From NCBI GenBank assembly GCA_007123775.1, contig SLGK01000072.1:62001-126000 (forward strand): a stretch of 64,000 nucleotides of DNA, given 5' to 3'. This stretch comes from Anaerolineae bacterium (GTDB taxonomy: Bacteria > Chloroflexota > Anaerolineae > Promineifilales > Promineifilaceae). Below are positions 53,747-61,533 of the stretch, piece after piece (positions within the stretch are counted from its first letter, which is position 1; every line of letters begins with the position of its first letter). The notes under the pieces were generated by a model. The model did no database searches and was not told where the DNA came from. It saw only the letters and a list, made by a program, of their open reading frames with translations. The translations under genes and the position numbers were made by a program.

Positions 53747-53941
53747 AGTTGTACTTCAGTCCTTGATACATAGCCACAAATAACACAAATGCCTTGAATG
53801 GCTGTGGATTTGTAGCCGGTGAAGTTAATACTGCCTGCGCCGTGGCGCATTTTGTGGCCGTCTGGTGGCTGGCGCTTGTTGCATCGTGTGGCAATAAACG
53901 GCCGTTTCTCATTTTACCGCAGTTTCTTCATGGGCAAAAGA

Positions 53942-54430
53942 TCAACGACCGTGCCGGCCAGCCACCGTGCGTACCAGACGCCACCAATCTTTCATCCGTC
54001 GCTGGCGGGCGACGGCGTATGTGACCCAATCGCCAGAAGGGATGGGGGGCAGGTTGGTTACAAACTCGGCCCGGCCGACATAAACCCAGGCCCATACCGT
54101 TCGCTTGGTCGGCTCATCCCGCGACCCCACCAGCACTTGACGTTGGAGGCGCCGGTAGGTGGCTTCTTGAGGCCGGGTTGGGTCGAAACGTTCCAGCATG
54201 TCAATTCGCTCAAGCAGATCGTTGTATTGGTCAGGATGGGGTGTCATAAGCTGGCCCTGGACTGGTAAAGCGGTCGTCTCTTCTACCAGCATAGGATAGG
54301 GACCGCAGTCGTATAAACGGCCGTTTTCAAACCAGGCCGTTTCCATTTTCAGAATCGAGTCACCCCACAGGTAGGCGTTAGGCTGACCTGGTCGCAGTGT
54401 GCCATAGACAAAAAAGGGAAGTTGCGTCAT
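53942..54430 (-). CDS. Gamma-glutamylcyclotransferase-like (AIG2) protein
   Basis: 162 residues. FFVYGTLRPGQPNAY at the N-terminus is the substrate-binding YGTLRxG loop. The active-site acid is most likely in the RIDMLERFDPTRP segment. The C-terminal RTVWAWVYVGR strand ends the barrel. It may cyclise gamma-glutamyl amines or act on glutathione-derived dipeptides. Confidence 0.85.
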   Translation of the reverse strand: MTQLPFFVYGTLRPGQPNAYLWGDSILKMETAWFENGRLYDCGPYPMLVEETTALPVQGQLMTPHPDQYNDLLERIDMLERFDPTRPQEATYRRLQRQVLVGSRDEPTKRTVWAWVYVGRAEFVTNLPPIPSGDWVTYAVARQRRMKDWWRLVRTVAGRHGR

Positions 54431-54433
54431 AGC

Positions 54434-54480
54434 GTGCCGGTTGTCGGTTGTTGCTGAACGGTTATCGGTAAGCGGTTGAT
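54434..54480. repeat. CGGTTGTCGGTTGTTG / CGGTTATCGGTAAG words
   Basis: Degenerate CGGTTATCGGTAAGCGG-type words after the start of the GGCT gene. The same family forms the 3' end of the DUF2723 gene at 13.92-13.97 kb. Confidence 0.65.
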
Positions 54481-54594
54481 ACCCCGCCTACAATGATGAG
54501 TATACAGCAAGCAGCCTCAAAAAAGCAGGGCTGAATTTTGCCCCGTACGCCACTTGCCGCTAGAATTGGACTGATTGTAGCGGTAAACCGATAT

Positions 54595-54668
54595 GCCCTC
54601 GTAGCTCAATTGGATAGAGCAACGCACTCCTAACGCGTAGGTTGCTGGTTCGAATCCGGCCGGGGGTA
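54595..54668 (+). tRNA. tRNA-Arg(CCT)
   Basis: A 74-nt cloverleaf: acceptor GCCCTCG/CGGGGGT with two G-U pairs, D arm GCTC/GAGC, anticodon loop CTCCTAA, T arm GCTGG-TTCGAAT-CCGGC. CCA is not encoded. The anticodon stem has one mismatch next to the loop. Confidence 0.92.
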
Positions 54669-54706
54669 TTATAATTTTACGGCCACAGGCAAAGGATGTA
54701 AGAGGG

Positions 54707-55048
54707 ATGCTGATAGAAAATCTTACTCAGACAGATATAACAGCCCAACAAGCACGTCTCATTGCTGAAACCTTTCTGCTTGATCATTTGGGCGATCAGT
54801 TAACCGCTGGTGAACCCTGGTCGGCCCAATCGGCCATTAGTCGCGCCTGGGTAGCGCCAATTTTGTTGACTCGCTCCGCCTATGGCCCGGTCGGTGCTGT
54901 TGGCGTAATCGTCATAGATGCCGCAACCGGCCAGGTCATTGCCGCCACGCCAAAAGATATAATGCAAGAACAAGCTGACCTGTTATTGAGCGCTCAGCAA
55001 TCAGAACTGGATACCGCGTTACAGAAGCTGGTCGCCACGCGCCCATGA
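54707..55048 (+). CDS. Hypothetical protein, 113 aa
   Basis: No family recognised with confidence. Predicted helix followed by strands; a single motif-like stretch GAVGVIVIDAATGQVIAATP suggests a small beta domain resembling a PepSY-type module. It overlaps the C39-like gene by 4 bp (ATGA), so the two probably act together. No ACGGCCGT occurs in either gene. They follow tRNA-Arg(CCT) directly. Confidence 0.65.
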   Translation: MLIENLTQTDITAQQARLIAETFLLDHLGDQLTAGEPWSAQSAISRAWVAPILLTRSAYGPVGAVGVIVIDAATGQVIAATPKDIMQEQADLLLSAQQSELDTALQKLVATRP

Positions 55049-55479
55049 CACCCCCCTTTTATCCACAAGAAACCGGCGAATCATGTGTGCCAGCCTGCAT
55101 TCGCATGGTCCTGGCTTATTGGGGTGTTGAATTAACAGAATCATATCTACGCGATTGCTGTTTGACCACATCATTAGGTACGAGTTTTATTGACGCGGCC
55201 TCGTGCATACGCCAGCTTGACTTGAAAGCAGATAGCATTACCAATGCTACGATAAGTGACCTGAGATTGTGGCTGGTAGATGGCTACTTTCCAGTTGTAT
55301 CCCTCAACCTGTTTCCGCTAACTACAAAATGGGCCGCACATGCCGTAGTGGTCGTCGCCGTCGGTGAAAGTACCGTGACTTATCTTGACCCTTTATGGGG
55401 TCAAAGAACAAGTGATCTCGTCCCTTTTGAGCAAGCGTGGCAAATGCGTCGCGGCAAAGCATTACTGGTCAACAAATAA
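55045..55479 (+). CDS. C39-like cysteine peptidase domain protein
   Basis: 144 residues forming a lone papain-fold C39-type domain. The oxyanion Gln and nucleophile Cys lie in PQETGESCVPACIRMVLAYWG, the His in KWAAHAVVVVAV, and the Asp in VTYLDPLWGQ. No ABC transporter or membrane helix is attached, so it is not a bacteriocin exporter. It may process a small peptide or another protein. The partner could be the overlapping upstream protein; that is inference. Confidence 0.82.
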   Translation: MTPPFYPQETGESCVPACIRMVLAYWGVELTESYLRDCCLTTSLGTSFIDAASCIRQLDLKADSITNATISDLRLWLVDGYFPVVSLNLFPLTTKWAAHAVVVVAVGESTVTYLDPLWGQRTSDLVPFEQAWQMRRGKALLVNK

Positions 55480-55487
55480 TCCATGAT

Positions 55488-58430
55488 TTACAACAAACTT
55501 ACCGGATCAATATCCACAATCCAGGGGGCCGGGATGGGGAAATCGGCCAACAAACGATGGGGGTCGGGGGAACGAATGACGATTTGCCAGCGATAACGGC
55601 CGTCTATCCGCCCAAAGAAAGGTGGCACAGGTCCCAAAATTTCCGTCGCCGCCAGTCCCAACTCCCGAATGTGCAAACGCAGTCCCTGCGCCAACTCCTC
55701 CGCCTGCCGCTTAGCCCGATCATTGACAGGGTCCACAATCACCAGCTTCGCCAGCCGCCGGAAGGGGGGCAGCATGTGCTGGGTGCGAAAGCGAATCTCA
55801 TCCACGTAAAAACCGGCGAAATCATGCTCGGCGGCGGCCTGGATGGCGTAATGCTCCGGCTTGTAGGTCTGGATGATAACCCGACCGCCTAACAGACCCC
55901 GGCCGGCCCGGCCCGCCACCTGCGCCAACACCTGAAAGGCTCGCTCCCCTGTGCGATAGTCGGGCAGCCCCAGCGACACGTCGGCCGAAATAACCCCCAC
56001 CAGCGTGACTAGGGGCAGGTCCAGCCCTTTGGCAATCATCTGCGTACCGACCAGAATATCCGCCTCCTGGTTGATGAAGCCAGCCAGCAGTGTCTCGTGG
56101 CTGTCCTTGCCCGCCGTCGTGTCCCGGTCCCAGCGGGTGATGCGGGCGTCGGGCCAGCGCTGCTGCACCCGTTGGGCCACCTCCTCCGTGCCCAGGCCAA
56201 AGTAGCGGATGCGCTTGGAGCCACATTGGGGGCAGTCGCCGTGAGGCGGTTCCTGCCGGCCGCAATAATGACACATTAAAGCCATGTGGGGACGGTGGTA
56301 GGTCAGCGGCATCTCGCAGCGGGGGCAGGCCAGGACGTGACCGCAGTCGCGGCAGATGATAAAGGTGGCCGTGCCGCGCCGGTTGAGGAAGAGGATCGCC
56401 TGCTCGCCCCGCTCCAGCGTTTCCGTGAGCGCTTTTTCCAGGGCGCGGCTAAAGATGGAACGGTTGCCCGCCCGCAATTCCTGACGCAAATCGACCACCT
56501 GAATGGGCGGCAGGGGGATGGTCAGGGCGTCGTCGGGATCGTCACCCAACTGCTGGCCGGGCAGCCGTTCGGCCGGAATTTGCAGCCGCTCGGCCTGGCC
56601 GGTGAGGCGCTGGCGGTGGCCCATGATGCGGCGCGGCAGTTCCAGAAGTTGGTAACGGCCGGCGCGGGCGCGGTGGTAGGTAACGACGTCGGGCGTGGCG
56701 CTGCCTAAAATGACGATGGCCCGTAAAATGCGCCCCATCTCAATGGCGGCAGCGCGGGCGTGGTAGTAGGGGGGCGGCACGGGCGGCGTCTGTTTGTAGC
56801 TGGGGTCATGCTCTTCGTCGAGGACGATGACGCCCAGATTGGGCAGCGGCGTAAAGAGGGCGCTGCGCGGTCCGACCACGATGTCGAACAAACCGGCCCG
56901 CGCCCGCCGCCAGGTGTCGTAACGCTCGCCGTCGCTGAGGCGGCTGTGCAGGACAGCGACGCGGCCGGGGAAGCGGGCAGCAAAGCGGCGCACCGTCTGT
57001 GGCGTGAGGGCGATTTCGGGCACGAGGACGATGGCGGTCTGGCCGCGGGTCAGGGCCAGCTCGATGGCTCGCATGTAAATTTCGGTCTTGCCGCTGCCGG
57101 TCACGCCGTGGAGGAGGAAGGGGGGGATTTCGGCCGTTTCTTCTTCGTCCTCAGCCAGGAGCATGGCTACTTTGATGCGCCCCCACACCCGCGCCTGGTC
57201 CGGCGTCAGCAGCGGGGCCTGGGCGGGCACAAAATCCCGGTCGGCCAGCGAATCGCGCCATACTTCCTCGGCCCCCAAGCGAATCAGGTCCAGTTCGGCC
57301 AGCTTTTTGAGGTGGTAGAGCTTGGCCTCGGCTGCTGCGTAAATGTCGCCGACCGGCACGGGCTGGGCCTGCTCGGCCAGGTAGTTGAGGACGCGCCAGT
57401 AGGTGGTCGCGCTCTGCCGTTCCAGGATGTGGGGCAGGGCGGCGTCGGGCGGGATGGTGAGGGAGAGGGTGGCGGGGGTGGGGTGAAGGTGGATGAGGCC
57501 GGATTCTTCTAAATTATGAAGGTTGAGGTCAGAATTATGAATTGTTAGTTGGTCGGCGGTGGTGGGGAGTTTTTCTAAAATTGCTTTGTGTTCGGCGGGA
57601 GCTTCGGCGGGGGGGATGGCGGGCAGGATGAGGGTGTGGGCGGGGGTGCGGGTGATGAGGTTGGCGTCGATGAGGGCCTGGATGTGGTGGTCTTGGGCGT
57701 TGGTGGCGGTGATTACGGCCGTTTCTGCCAACAGCGGATCGTCACTATCAGCCAGATAAGCCAGCACCTCGGCTTCCAGGCTTTTGCGACCCAGTTGGGC
57801 CACCTGACGGCGCACGCGGGGCCAGCTCGCGCTCAGTTCGGCCACCCGTATCCGCTTGGGCCGGACACGGGGCGGGTCGAGGACTGAGGCTTTGCGGAGG
57901 ATGTCTCGTTTGGCTAGTTGGTTAACGGCCGTTTGCCAATCCTTCTTCTTGATGCGCTGCTTTTTGGGCAGGTTGGCGTTCAGCAGCCGGGTCAACTGGC
58001 TGCCGCGCACGTCCCCCTCTTCCCGCAGTAGGGTGAGTATGCGCTGCTGGAGATCGGTTAAACGGCCGTCGCCCTCCCAATACGGGTTAACGTCTACCCG
58101 GACGTCCGACCATCGGGTCAGGCCGGGCGGCAGCATCAGGCGCAGGCAGCCGTTGAGCGGGGCCAGGTAGGTGGCGCTGAGCCATTGGGCCAGCTCAATC
58201 TGCCACCAGCCCACCACCGGCTGCTCATCAATCAGGCCGATGATCGGCTTGACCTCCGGCACGGGGGCTTCGTCGTCAAAGCCGATGATGATCCCCTGCG
58301 CCAGCCGCGAGCCAAACTCCACCTCGACCAGATGGCCCACGCGCAGCCGCGGCCGCATATCGGGCGGCACGGCGTAGTGAAAAGTGCCTTCCAGCGGCGC
58401 TTCGATGTTGATGACCAGTTCGGCAAACAT
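55488..58430 (-). CDS. priA: Primosomal protein N' (PriA) helicase
   Basis: 980 residues from the ATG of MFAELVINIEAPL; the 25 codons upstream are intergenic. An N-terminal 3'-DNA-binding domain and winged helix, then helicase motifs (HGVTGSGKTEIYMRAIE, VLDEEHDPSYKQT) and the zinc-binding insert CRDCGHVLACPRCEMPL and CHYCGRQEPPHGDCPQCG. The C-terminal motif VAGRAGRGLLGGRVIIQTY is present. PriA restarts stalled replication forks. The protein is longer than E. coli PriA by about 250 residues, the extra lying in the N-terminal third. Confidence 0.95.
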   Translation of the reverse strand: MFAELVINIEAPLEGTFHYAVPPDMRPRLRVGHLVEVEFGSRLAQGIIIGFDDEAPVPEVKPIIGLIDEQPVVGWWQIELAQWLSATYLAPLNGCLRLMLPPGLTRWSDVRVDVNPYWEGDGRLTDLQQRILTLLREEGDVRGSQLTRLLNANLPKKQRIKKKDWQTAVNQLAKRDILRKASVLDPPRVRPKRIRVAELSASWPRVRRQVAQLGRKSLEAEVLAYLADSDDPLLAETAVITATNAQDHHIQALIDANLITRTPAHTLILPAIPPAEAPAEHKAILEKLPTTADQLTIHNSDLNLHNLEESGLIHLHPTPATLSLTIPPDAALPHILERQSATTYWRVLNYLAEQAQPVPVGDIYAAAEAKLYHLKKLAELDLIRLGAEEVWRDSLADRDFVPAQAPLLTPDQARVWGRIKVAMLLAEDEEETAEIPPFLLHGVTGSGKTEIYMRAIELALTRGQTAIVLVPEIALTPQTVRRFAARFPGRVAVLHSRLSDGERYDTWRRARAGLFDIVVGPRSALFTPLPNLGVIVLDEEHDPSYKQTPPVPPPYYHARAAAIEMGRILRAIVILGSATPDVVTYHRARAGRYQLLELPRRIMGHRQRLTGQAERLQIPAERLPGQQLGDDPDDALTIPLPPIQVVDLRQELRAGNRSIFSRALEKALTETLERGEQAILFLNRRGTATFIICRDCGHVLACPRCEMPLTYHRPHMALMCHYCGRQEPPHGDCPQCGSKRIRYFGLGTEEVAQRVQQRWPDARITRWDRDTTAGKDSHETLLAGFINQEADILVGTQMIAKGLDLPLVTLVGVISADVSLGLPDYRTGERAFQVLAQVAGRAGRGLLGGRVIIQTYKPEHYAIQAAAEHDFAGFYVDEIRFRTQHMLPPFRRLAKLVIVDPVNDRAKRQAEELAQGLRLHIRELGLAATEILGPVPPFFGRIDGRYRWQIVIRSPDPHRLLADFPIPAPWIVDIDPVSLL

Positions 58431-58476
58431 GGGGGGATTGTAACATGAGTGGGGCCAGTAAGCAGTATTCGGCGGC

Positions 58477-58673
58477 ACGTATTGCATAACGTGGCGTAGC
58501 CACAACCAAAAGCAGTTACGCGGAGTTACGCAGAGGACCGCAGAGTTTCACGGAGAAAAGCGGAGAAAAACTCTGTTTCTCTGCTCCTCTGCTTCTCTGC
58601 GTCAAAAATTAACGCACAGTGTGCCCATATCGCGCAAATTTTGCAGAGTAACGCCGTAGTGCGTGTTGCGTAA
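58477..58673. repeat. Composite nested repeat, copy 2
   Basis: GCATAACGTGGCGTAGCCAC and CAACCAAAAGCAGTTACGCGG at the left, CGCAAATTTTGCAGAGTAACG and CCGTAGTGCG at the right, match copy 1 at 16401-16584 almost base for base. The middle is a CTCTGC/GCAGAG stutter hairpin that differs from copy 1. It fills the 374-bp gap between priA and the alpha/beta hydrolase. Confidence 0.85.
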
Positions 58674-58719
58674 TAGGTGGTGGGCATTTGGGTGTAACTC
58701 GGCCGTTACTAGAGTATAC

Positions 58720-58725
58720 TATAAT
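58720..58725 (+). promoter_or_regulatory. -10 box upstream of the alpha/beta hydrolase
   Basis: TATAAT within GTATACTATAATTAG, about 80 bp before the start codon; a GACGGAAGAC-family half-repeat (TCCGTCCTCAGTCCTTCG) lies between it and the gene. Confidence 0.45.
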
Positions 58726-58804
58726 TAGACAGCAAACAGCTTTGGGCGTATACGCTTCCGTCCTCAGTCCTTCGTCTTCCGTCCTATTCATAAAGGAGAA
58801 TTTT

Positions 58805-59854
58805 ATGTCAATCCCCACCTTGCCCGGCCTTAGTTCCCACCAAATCGAAACAGACCGCTTACAAGTTCATTTCCTTGCCTGCGGACCGGAGGATGGTGTT
58901 CCGGTCATTTTTGTACATGGCAACGGCTCCTCGGCCACCTTTTGGGAAGAGACGATGCTGGCCCTGCCCGACGGCTATCGCGCTATAGCCCCTGACCTGC
59001 GCGGCTATGGTTTTACCGAGGCCAAACCGATTGACGCCACGCAAGGCTTGGGCGATATGGCTGACGATTTGCACGCGCTGGTGGTGGCCCTGGGAATCGG
59101 CCGTCATCACATCGTGGGCCACAGCATGGGCGGCGGCGTGGTCATGAAATACGCCCTGACCCACGCGGCCGACTTGCTTTCTATCACCCTGGTCGCTCCG
59201 ATCTCGCCCTACGGCTATGGTGGCAGCAAGGGCGTCGAGGGTACGATGACCTACGACGACGGCTGCCCTGCCGGGATCAATCCCGAATTCGTGCAGTTGT
59301 TGGCGGCCGGCGAACGGAGCGCCGACAACCCGATGGCCCCCATCAACGTCCTGCGCCAGTTTTACTTCAAGCCGCCTTTTGTGCCAGAGCGTGAAGAGGA
59401 ACTGCTCAGCTCGATGCTGACCACCAAAGTGGGCGATGACTGGTATCCGGGCAGCTTTGTGCCCTCCGGCAACTGGCCGGGGGCCGCGCCGGGCACGACT
59501 GGCGTCTTACCCGCCTTTAATCGCAAATATTTCGACGCCAGCGGACTGGCCGATATTGACCACAAGCCGCCCATCTTGTGGCTGCGCGGTGCGGATGATT
59601 TGATCGTGTCCGACTACGCCATGTTTGACCTGGCCGCGCTGGGGGCGATGGGTGCCGTGCCCGGCTATCCGGGCGTTGAGGAGTGCCCGCCCCAGCCGAT
59701 GCTGCAACAAACCCGCGCCGTATTGGACCAATACGCAGCCAACGGCGGCCGCTATGAGGAAGTGGTCATTCAAGATGCCGGCCATTCCCCCTACCTGGAG
59801 CAGCCGGAGGCGTTTAACACGCCTTTCCATGCTCATTTGCAGCAAGCCGTTTAA
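58805..59854 (+). CDS. Alpha/beta hydrolase
   Basis: 349 residues with AAAGGAG ahead of the ATG. VIFVHGNGSSATFWEE is the oxyanion-hole HG motif, HIVGHSMGGGVVMKYAL the nucleophile elbow with Ser, ILWLRGADDLIV the acid strand, and QDAGHSPYLEQP the catalytic His. There is a long cap region (about residues 145-260). Substrate not predictable; esterase, epoxide hydrolase or haloalkane-dehalogenase-like enzymes share this layout. Confidence 0.9.
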   Translation: MSIPTLPGLSSHQIETDRLQVHFLACGPEDGVPVIFVHGNGSSATFWEETMLALPDGYRAIAPDLRGYGFTEAKPIDATQGLGDMADDLHALVVALGIGRHHIVGHSMGGGVVMKYALTHAADLLSITLVAPISPYGYGGSKGVEGTMTYDDGCPAGINPEFVQLLAAGERSADNPMAPINVLRQFYFKPPFVPEREEELLSSMLTTKVGDDWYPGSFVPSGNWPGAAPGTTGVLPAFNRKYFDASGLADIDHKPPILWLRGADDLIVSDYAMFDLAALGAMGAVPGYPGVEECPPQPMLQQTRAVLDQYAANGGRYEEVVIQDAGHSPYLEQPEAFNTPFHAHLQQAV

Positions 59855-59871
59855 GTGAAGAGTGCCTGTTG

Positions 59872-60141
59872 ATGTATTGGTTGCTTGGGATCCTTCGCGT
59901 GGTAGCATTTTCGTTTTTCCTGTGGATACCGGCCTGGATTAGAGTAATAGCCACGACATCATGGTCGGCAGCGACTAAAAAAACAGCTATGGCCGCAATG
60001 GTAATGATATCCTCTACAGTCACAGCTATTGTACTGCTGCGCGAACACCCTGATCGTACAACAGAGGCGATCGGAAATGCTGTTTGGATCCTTTACCTCT
60101 TGTTGGTTTTGGCAGCGGCTAAGTACTATTGGCCTCGGTAG
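59872..60141 (+). CDS. Small membrane protein, 89 aa
   Basis: Three predicted helices (ILRVVAFSFFLWIPAWI, a middle one, AVWILYLLLVLAAAK). The start is the ATG of MYWLLG, 17 bp after the hydrolase stop. No family recognised. AT-richer than the hydrolase, and probably part of the accessory region that continues to the right edge. Confidence 0.55.
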   Translation: MYWLLGILRVVAFSFFLWIPAWIRVIATTSWSAATKKTAMAAMVMISSTVTAIVLLREHPDRTTEAIGNAVWILYLLLVLAAAKYYWPR

Positions 60142-60150
60142 TGAAACCAC

Positions 60151-61533
60151 TTGTGGCATCTGAAAGGGCGATTGAAGCCGATTTCGTATCATTTATTGAT
60201 TTTTTGGCAAGGCCATTCGCCAACGGCCGAAAACCAACTCCACCGCGCCATTCGCTACAACGGCGACCATTGCGAGGCTGGAGCCAGCGACCCGGCTGAA
60301 CTCATCGCCTTCACCTACGACGCCGACGGGATGATGGTCTTGCGCAATGACAATGGCCAGCGCACTGTCTTCCCTTCGGCGGGGCTCAGGGCAAGCCTGG
60401 GCAACCTCTACCAGCGCAACCTGCCCACCGGCGTGCAGACCAGGCATTACTTCTTTGGCGGCAAGCTGGTTGCCACGCGCCAGAACAACAATGCCGCCCA
60501 CTTCCTGCTGACCGATCATTTAGGCAGTGTCAACGTGACCCGCAATAGCGATGGTACCGTCCATTCCCGGCTGCGCTATGATCCGTGGGGCAAACAGCGC
60601 TGGGCACACAATAACATACCCACCGATTACCGCTACACGGCGCAGCGGTTTGACGCCAAGCTGGGTATCTACGACTACCGCGCGCGTTATTATGACCCGC
60701 ATATAGCACGCTTTCTCAGCGCCGACCCCATCGTCCCCGACCCCAAGAACCCGCAACAGTTCAACCGGTACAGCTACGTTCTCAACAACGCCCTCCGCTA
60801 CACCGACCCCACGGGCCATTTCTGCTACGACCCCAGCTTTGGTGCCGCCGCCGGGCAGTGCTATAGTCAGGATGGCCACCATGTCAATCCACAGCATATC
60901 CTCGAAAAACGCCGTGCCAGTCTGGAGCCGCCGTCTAACTTACTTACACATTTACCTCTTGACAAGCGCGATATCAGAGGGCAAAGTGGATTTGGGCCGA
61001 ATTGGTTTGCAACTGTTGCTTGTAAACAAACAGGCTATGGAGGTTCTAGCAATATTCATACAGGCCTGGACTTTTTTGCCCCGGCTGGAAGCACAGTATA
61101 TGCTACGGTTAGTGGAACGATAGTTCAACGGTATCATAGAACTGACACCAGTCCTGGCGATGCATGGCCAAATGTTGTTATAGAAGTTATTGTAGGAGGT
61201 GTAACTTATTATGTAGTCCATGGTCATGTTGAGCGAAGCACAAATCTTAAAATCGGTGATTCTGTAAACGCTGGTGATGTTATTGGAACAGTAGAAGATG
61301 ACGGAGTAAATTCTCACGTTCATTTAGGCATCAGACGAACAACAACAGGCCAAGATAGAGCGTATAACCCGCTATTGTTTATGGACCCGGCATTAACCGT
61401 GGGCATGAACTTCGTTTCAAAGACGCGTCCATACTATGGTAATGAAACGCCAACTTCAATCCGATCCTTCCTTTTTGGCGGTGGTAGTTATTATGATGAA
61501 GCTAACCGAGGTTCTATAGGAATTGTAAGATGA
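60151..61533 (+). CDS. RHS tip with C-terminal M23/LytM peptidase domain (truncated at N-terminus)
   Basis: The frame opens at a TTG; the first in-frame ATG is at 60331, so the true N-terminus is missing. Residues about 60-210 are the conserved RHS core end: LVATRQNNNAAHFLLTDHLG, RYDPWGKQR, YDYRARYYDPHIARFLSADP, NRYSYVLNNALRYTDPTG. After this hypervariable junction the composition turns AT-rich. A metallopeptidase follows: HTGLDFFAPAGSTVYATVSG carries the H...D ligands and SHVHLGI the HxH, the M23 lysostaphin-type zinc site. It would cut peptidoglycan cross-links. A 24-bp micro-insertion adds PSAGLRAS within the RHS part. The lipoprotein gene overlaps its stop by 4 bp. Confidence 0.85.
   Translation: MWHLKGRLKPISYHLLIFWQGHSPTAENQLHRAIRYNGDHCEAGASDPAELIAFTYDADGMMVLRNDNGQRTVFPSAGLRASLGNLYQRNLPTGVQTRHYFFGGKLVATRQNNNAAHFLLTDHLGSVNVTRNSDGTVHSRLRYDPWGKQRWAHNNIPTDYRYTAQRFDAKLGIYDYRARYYDPHIARFLSADPIVPDPKNPQQFNRYSYVLNNALRYTDPTGHFCYDPSFGAAAGQCYSQDGHHVNPQHILEKRRASLEPPSNLLTHLPLDKRDIRGQSGFGPNWFATVACKQTGYGGSSNIHTGLDFFAPAGSTVYATVSGTIVQRYHRTDTSPGDAWPNVVIEVIVGGVTYYVVHGHVERSTNLKIGDSVNAGDVIGTVEDDGVNSHVHLGIRRTTTGQDRAYNPLLFMDPALTVGMNFVSKTRPYYGNETPTSIRSFLFGGGSYYDEANRGSIGIVR
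60373..60396. repeat. 24-bp micro-insertion in the RHS gene
   Basis: CCTTCGGCGGGGCTCAGG then GCAAGC, inserted in frame between codons for TVF and LGN. The paralogue at 63350 has TVFLGN with no insertion, so the ends are defined to the base. Confidence 0.88.
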
